DNA of 64,000 bases from Bacteroidota bacterium (GTDB lineage Bacteria > Bacteroidota > Ignavibacteria > Palsa-1295). The DNA is taken from NCBI GenBank assembly GCA_018266755.1, contig JAFDZW010000006.1:1-64000 (forward strand). Direction: 5' to 3'. The notes under the pieces were generated by a model. That model saw only the letters and a program-made list of their open reading frames with translations. It did not search any database and was not told where the DNA came from. The first letter of the stretch is position 1. Each line of letters begins with the position of its first letter. The position numbers and the translations under genes were made by a program. Positions 60,071 through 64,000 of this stretch are shown piece after piece.

Positions 60071-60583
60071 ATGAATTTCCAGCCTATCTCACCAAGCTCG
60101 CTCACTCTCAAGAAATGGATCACGACTCTGATCGTTCTTGGAAGCCTTGTCTGCTTGTTCGGTTCAACACCTGCTTCTGCTCTTGCACACAAGACGCCCG
60201 ATAGTGTTCGCACCCGAATCAACGACTACACGAATACCCATTACGCAGGCTGGCGCATCAAACGAATTTCTCCGGACCCGATGTGTGACGGCACACCCGC
60301 GCTCGAGGTAGTACTTTCACGACACAAGCACGAACCACTTGCACTGATCTTCACACCGCAAGGTATGTTTGTCCAGCTCGAAGAGGATATCCCCTTCCCT
60401 TCCGCACCGTCGGTAGTGCAAACTGCCGCCACGTCCAAATACCACAACTACCACATCGCTCGAACTGTTGAGCGGATCACACTGGCCTCGGGCAGCATCC
60501 AGTATCTTTTCGACCTTTCCAAGGGCAAACAAACGAAGGAAGCCACGTTTGCTCAGGATGGCTCGATGGTCTGCGAACATTGA
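60071..60583 (+). CDS. Exported PepSY-like protein (170 aa)
   Basis: The Met at 60071 starts a signal peptide (L-K-K-W-I-T-T-L-I-V-L-G-S-L-V ... A-S-A-L-A). The mature region of about 130 residues has two similar strands-and-helix units: I-N-D-Y-T-N-T-H-Y-A-G-W-R-I-K-R-I, then Y-H-N-Y-H-I-A-R-T-V-E-R-I-T-L. This resembles the PepSY-like (BLIP-like) fold of small periplasmic proteins in this phylum. Family assignment is tentative. It precedes the membrane protein gene by 47 nt and follows msrA by 71 nt in the same direction. Confidence 0.6.
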   Translation: MNFQPISPSSLTLKKWITTLIVLGSLVCLFGSTPASALAHKTPDSVRTRINDYTNTHYAGWRIKRISPDPMCDGTPALEVVLSRHKHEPLALIFTPQGMFVQLEEDIPFPSAPSVVQTAATSKYHNYHIARTVERITLASGSIQYLFDLSKGKQTKEATFAQDGSMVCEH

Positions 60584-60630
60584 CCGATCGAACTCTCACA
60601 CGCTCATTCGATCACCAACCAACGAAGCCT

Positions 60631-61404
60631 ATGTCTGCCAAGCGTAGTCCTTACATACTCTACTGGGCGGCCATCATCGGCGCATGTACGATGGGCGAGA
60701 CTGCCGGAGACTACTTCTCGTTCGGACTGAACTGGGGCTACGGCTGGACTTCGCTGATCCTCGGCGGCACACTGGCTATTTCGCTGGTAATCGACTCCCG
60801 TCTGAGCAAGAGAAGCGAGGTTCGGTACTGGTCGAAGATCGTCATCATGAGCACAGCGGGTACCGCATTCGCCGACTACATCACCCGCACGATGGGCCTT
60901 GGGTACGGGTATGGCTCGCTTTTCCTGACGGGGCTGTTTGGCGTTGTCTATGTCGTGCGGCATTTCTATCACGGGAGGCTGCGGCGCGCCGGGGTGGAAA
61001 TCTTGAACTACACCAAAAGCGATACAGCGACAGGTAGTGTACCCAACACCGACATCTTCTATTGGGCGACGATCATGATCACCAGCACGTTCGGCACTAC
61101 CATGGGTGATTTCGTAGCTGATGCCCTTGGTCTCGGGTTCGCAGGCGGGTCGATCTTCCTTCTGAGTCTTTTTACCGTGTTGGTGCTGCTCGATTACCGC
61201 CGCAGCGCAGCCGGCATGGTCTTTTACTGGCTTGCGCTCGTGGCCGCCAGCACCATCGGCGCGACGAGCGGGGACTTCCTGACTAAACCGGACGGGCTGG
61301 ACCTTGGGTACACCATCGGCTCGATCATAGTGCTCGGTTTTGCAGTGGTGGTCTTTCTCTTGCGAAAACGCAGCCTGGACTCCTTGCCGGCTACCCCGGT
61401 GTGA
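60631..61404 (+). CDS. COG4705-like membrane protein with fourfold internal repeat
   Basis: 257 residues from the ATG at 60631; a TTG at 60580 overlapping the previous stop is a weaker start. Seven to eight membrane helices are expected. The same motif occurs four times: helix with A-x-x-x-x-x-T-x-G-x-T-x-G-D-(Y/F), then a Gly-rich turn such as L-G-L-G-F-A-G-G-S, then a second helix (near residues 15, 78, 150 and 205). This matches the COG4705 family of uncharacterised integral membrane proteins. The role is unknown; the conserved Thr/Asp in the helices could line a pore or transport path. Confidence 0.72.
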   Translation: MSAKRSPYILYWAAIIGACTMGETAGDYFSFGLNWGYGWTSLILGGTLAISLVIDSRLSKRSEVRYWSKIVIMSTAGTAFADYITRTMGLGYGYGSLFLTGLFGVVYVVRHFYHGRLRRAGVEILNYTKSDTATGSVPNTDIFYWATIMITSTFGTTMGDFVADALGLGFAGGSIFLLSLFTVLVLLDYRRSAAGMVFYWLALVAASTIGATSGDFLTKPDGLDLGYTIGSIIVLGFAVVVFLLRKRSLDSLPATPV

Positions 61405-61469
61405 CACCTCTCGGCACTTTCTTGAAGTGCGATTCGGTTACTTGTTGATTCATTCCGAGCCGAATCGCT

Positions 61470-63497
61470 ATGAAGCCACGGATCATTCTGCTGCTACTAT
61501 GTGCCTGCGTTGCTGGGCGTGCGGATGCACAATTGCGAGTCACCTACCCAAACGGCGGCGAATCGTTCAAAGCCGGTTCAAAGATCACGATCCAGTGGGC
61601 AGGCGTGGCCGCCGCCGATGTCGTCACACTCGAATTCTCCAGTGACAACGGAAGCACATGGTCTACCATCACGACTGCTGCCACCGGACTCACGTACACG
61701 TGGGTCGGCATTCCCAACTCGCCGAGCACGACCTGTCTGATCCGCGCCAGCCGATCGGTCACAGTCACGCCTGGGACGCTGCTGCTGTTCGGCGGGAACG
61801 GCATCATGAATGCGAGCTTCAGTTCGGATGGCAACCAGGTGATCAGCGCCGGCTCCGACGGAAACGTGTATGTGTGGGACTCGCATAGCGCAACATTGAC
61901 GAGGACCTATCCGACAGAATCCGGAGTCGGCGTGCCGGGTTCTCAGGCGCTGAACTGGTGGGCCGAGTTCAGTCCCGACATGAAGACGTTCGTCACCGCA
62001 TCGCCGTCAACCGATGTTAAGCCGTTCGGCAACATGATCCGCATCTGGGATGTATCATCAGGATCCAAGCTCAAGGAGTGGCATCTGACCAGCTTGCCAG
62101 ACAGCTCTCACACGAACGCGATGAGCCGTTTCAGTCCGGATGGCACGCGCATCGCGACCACCGGTCAGGATTCGATTTACGTCTTCGATATCGCTTCCGG
62201 TTCGCTTGTCACCCGACTTTCAGGCTTTGCGAGATCGTATGCGTTTGGCTCAGTCTACGGGATCCCGACTTCGCTCGATTGGAAATTCGATGGCACGCAG
62301 ATCATCGGCGCCGAGGGTATTCGCCAGGATTCGCTGCCAAGCTATGTGATCGCGAACGCTGCGCTCGGCGATACCATTAAGACATTCAAACTCGATACGA
62401 AACTGCCGTTCTTCAGCGAGAACAGAATGATCCACTACTCCCCCGATGGGTCGAAGTTCGTTGTTTCGAGCGACGATACTGCGGTGCGTGTCTGGGATAT
62501 TGCTTCTGGCGCCATCCTCTGGCGTATTCAGCCCGGGCTGCGTGGCTCTGTGGATGCAGTGTTCTCACACGATGGAAAAACCGTCGTCACTGTCGGGTAC
62601 GATTCCCTCGGTTCGAATTCCTACAACGTCAAACTCTGGGATGCTGCTACAGGCGCGTTCATCCGCTGGGTTGGTTCGGTCGGTTTTGCCAGTAAGACAA
62701 TCGAATTCAGTCCCGACGACGCCCGGATCCTGGTCTCGGGCAATGCAGCGAATACTATCTTTCAGAACCCGGTCGGCGGCATCGAAAGCGATGTGTCCGA
62801 TGCACCGTTCACCATCAACCCGAATACCGGTGGCAACGTCGTCGTCTATACTCCTGATCGGGGCGGCCGTGTCAACGATCTCATCGACGTCCCTGTGCTC
62901 ATCGACGATCCCGGCAGCGCAATTGCAGGCGGGGCGACCCACGTTTCCTTTTCTCTCGCGTTCAATGCCACCATGCTGGGGCCGGTCGGTTCTACACCGG
63001 CAGGAAGCGTTGCTGCCGGGACGCGGGTTATGAACTTCAACTTGCCGATCGTCGCGACCGATACGGTATTGACGACACTTCACTTCAAAGTCGCTCTTGG
63101 GAATGATTCGCAAACAACAATGGCCGTGATCTCGCCGGCGACAGACGCACCTGCGGTGACAGCGACCAACGCAGACGGAGTCTTCAAGCTGCTCGATCTC
63201 TGCTATGCCGCAGGTACCCGACTGCTCAATCCTAATGGGACGGTATCGATGAACGTCGTACAGAACCCGGCGACAGACGATATTGTCGCAGATCTGTCGC
63301 TGATCGAAGACGGACGAACAACGCTCACCCTATGCGATCCACTCGGCCGAACTGTTGCAGTCCTGCTCAATGCCGACGTTCGACATGGGACGAGGCGCCT
63401 GCGGCTGTCCGGGTCGTCGCTCTCAAGCGGACGTTACTACCTGGTCCTCCAGACTCCGAATAATCAGATCGTAACGCAAGTGGAGGTCCAGCGATGA
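61470..63497 (+). CDS. T9SS protein with WD40-like propeller and cohesin-like domain (675 aa)
   Basis: Signal peptide (M-K-P-R-I-I-L-L-L-L-C-A-C ... R-A-D-A-Q). A Kre9/KNH-like beta-sandwich (22-105, with Y-P-N-G-G-E-S-F and D-N-G-S-T-W-S) comes first. A propeller of about seven WD40-style blades (110-440) follows, with F-S-S-D-G, F-S-P-D-G, Y-S-P-D-G and F-S-H-D-G, plus V-W-D, I-W-D, V-W-D and L-W-D. Then a cohesin-like domain (455-590), the motif L-C-Y-A-A-G-T-R-L-L, N-P, and a type-A sorting domain with L-I-E-D-G, R-H-G-T, V-L-Q-T-P and final V-E-V-Q-R. The cassette after the cohesin-like domain is the subtype also seen at 15428. The next gene overlaps by 4 nt. Confidence 0.83.
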   Translation: MKPRIILLLLCACVAGRADAQLRVTYPNGGESFKAGSKITIQWAGVAAADVVTLEFSSDNGSTWSTITTAATGLTYTWVGIPNSPSTTCLIRASRSVTVTPGTLLLFGGNGIMNASFSSDGNQVISAGSDGNVYVWDSHSATLTRTYPTESGVGVPGSQALNWWAEFSPDMKTFVTASPSTDVKPFGNMIRIWDVSSGSKLKEWHLTSLPDSSHTNAMSRFSPDGTRIATTGQDSIYVFDIASGSLVTRLSGFARSYAFGSVYGIPTSLDWKFDGTQIIGAEGIRQDSLPSYVIANAALGDTIKTFKLDTKLPFFSENRMIHYSPDGSKFVVSSDDTAVRVWDIASGAILWRIQPGLRGSVDAVFSHDGKTVVTVGYDSLGSNSYNVKLWDAATGAFIRWVGSVGFASKTIEFSPDDARILVSGNAANTIFQNPVGGIESDVSDAPFTINPNTGGNVVVYTPDRGGRVNDLIDVPVLIDDPGSAIAGGATHVSFSLAFNATMLGPVGSTPAGSVAAGTRVMNFNLPIVATDTVLTTLHFKVALGNDSQTTMAVISPATDAPAVTATNADGVFKLLDLCYAAGTRLLNPNGTVSMNVVQNPATDDIVADLSLIEDGRTTLTLCDPLGRTVAVLLNADVRHGTRRLRLSGSSLSSGRYYLVLQTPNNQIVTQVEVQR

Positions 63498-64000
63498 AGC
63501 AACTCCTTCTTCTGTGCATGTTGCTTCTGGCCACATCCTCGTTTGCGCAGGATTCGCTCAGGATGCGCTATGGCTTCGAAGCCGGGTGGGGGGCTAATCT
63601 GCATACCGCCGATTTTCGGGCATTGCCCGGAGTACCGAACTGTTGCCCGCAATTCACCAACGGATCGGGTGGCGGGATCCAGGGAGGCGTGTTCGCGGCC
63701 TGGCCGTTGTCGAATTCACTTCTCTTCGGAGTCGCAGCATCGTACTGGGATCAGAGTGCAACGCTGACCAATGACCAACCGCTCTATATCATCTCGGACG
63801 GTGTCGGGCAGGACGGCGTTGATCGCCATACGGTGAGCGCGACCATCGGTACCGTCGGGCTCGAACCAACACTGTCATGGAATGCAATCGGAAGTCTGAT
63901 GCTCTCGGTCGGAGTGCGGGCCGGATTTGCTATATCGAAAAACTATTCGCAAGATGAACGTATCGTCCAGCCCGCAGGCACGGGGACGTTCCTTGATTCG
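63494..64000 (+). CDS. PNCC-motif outer-membrane barrel protein, 3' end outside window
   Basis: 169 residues are visible and the frame is open at the window edge. The signal peptide is M-K-Q-L-L-L-L-C-M-L ... S-S-F-A-Q-D. A barrel-like region follows: P-G-V-P-N-C-C (45-51), then G-S-G-G-G-I-Q-G-G-V-F, L-E-P-T-L-S-W and the segment A-I-S-K-N-Y-S-Q-D-E-R-I. The order matches P-G-I-P-N-C-C, G-S-G-L-G-L-N-I-G-G-F, L-E-P-S-L-M-F and L-I-Q-K-S-F-D-Q-H-E-D-L-I of the OmpA-like protein at 13322. OmpA domains may therefore follow beyond the edge. It starts inside the stop codon of a T9SS cargo gene (ATGA). Confidence 0.8.
   Translation, partial: MKQLLLLCMLLLATSSFAQDSLRMRYGFEAGWGANLHTADFRALPGVPNCCPQFTNGSGGGIQGGVFAAWPLSNSLLFGVAASYWDQSATLTNDQPLYIISDGVGQDGVDRHTVSATIGTVGLEPTLSWNAIGSLMLSVGVRAGFAISKNYSQDERIVQPAGTGTFLDS

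Overview
The window looks like a chromosomal segment of an uncultured or poorly studied member of the Bacteroidota/Ignavibacteriota/Kapaibacteriota side of the FCB group. This is inferred from at least eight secreted proteins with type IX secretion (T9SS) type-A C-terminal sorting domains, OmpA-type outer-membrane proteins, an ECF sigma factor paired with a membrane-anchored barrel-like protein, exported TldD/PmbA and M16 protease pairs, and weak Shine-Dalgarno sequences. Kapaibacteriota is my best guess for the phylum, but the sequence alone does not prove it. There is one tRNA (Glu), no rRNA, no CRISPR array and no convincing prophage.

Layout. 1-2.85 kb: tail of a T9SS cargo gene, csaA, then an ATP-grasp ligase and FAD monooxygenase pair. 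2.84-12.9 kb: a minus-strand block of four exported proteins. Three are long and fibre-like with internal repeats, and three of the four share a C-terminal beta-domain ending in (Y/W)-x-(I/V)-(I/V)-N-(V)-P. 13.3-18.3 kb: a T9SS cargo gene followed by an OmpA-like protein with a PNCC motif. 18.5-20.2 kb: an ECF sigma factor and its overlapping partner, a one-TM protein with a barrel-like C-terminus. 20.5-27 kb: tRNA-Glu, rdgB, radA, a large VWA-domain T9SS protein and a metallophosphoesterase. 27-29.5 kb: a RecA-fold-like unknown, a small lipoprotein, a possible TIR relic and dispersed repeats. 29.5-33 kb: exported TldD-like and PmbA-like proteins. 33-38.7 kb: pgeF, a MtnX-like HAD phosphatase, a 650-bp repeat island, polA and a 5-formyl-THF cyclo-ligase. 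38.7-47.1 kb: three more T9SS proteins (ASH-like domains, BNR repeats, M36-like metalloprotease) and an M48 lipoprotein protease. 47.2-50.7 kb: active plus inactive M16 proteases. 50.8-55.6 kb: a beta-propeller-like T9SS protein, a lipoprotein, an alpha/beta hydrolase and pepA. 55.6-59.2 kb: two tandem WG-repeat proteins. 59.2-61.4 kb: membrane-anchored msrA, a PepSY-like protein and a COG4705-like membrane protein. 61.5-64 kb: a second T9SS cargo gene overlapping a second PNCC barrel gene, cut by the window edge.

How the parts relate. Most genes serve the cell envelope: secreted or surface proteins, outer-membrane anchors and periplasmic proteases. Housekeeping genes (rdgB-radA, polA, pepA, msrA, folate) sit between them. 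The signal I find most interesting is a repeated two-gene module (15428-18346 with 13322-15403, and 61470-63497 with 63494-64000). In it, a T9SS cargo with one subtype of C-terminal cassette (C-x-A-x-G-x-R-L, then an IEDG...LQTP sorting domain) is followed directly by a PNCC barrel protein. Three other T9SS proteins carry a different cassette (C-G-D-x-x-x-R-x-Y-L) and have no such neighbour. Several dispersed palindromic repeats, one of them a 147-bp MITE-like element with perfect 31-bp inverted ends, fill the intergenic gaps.
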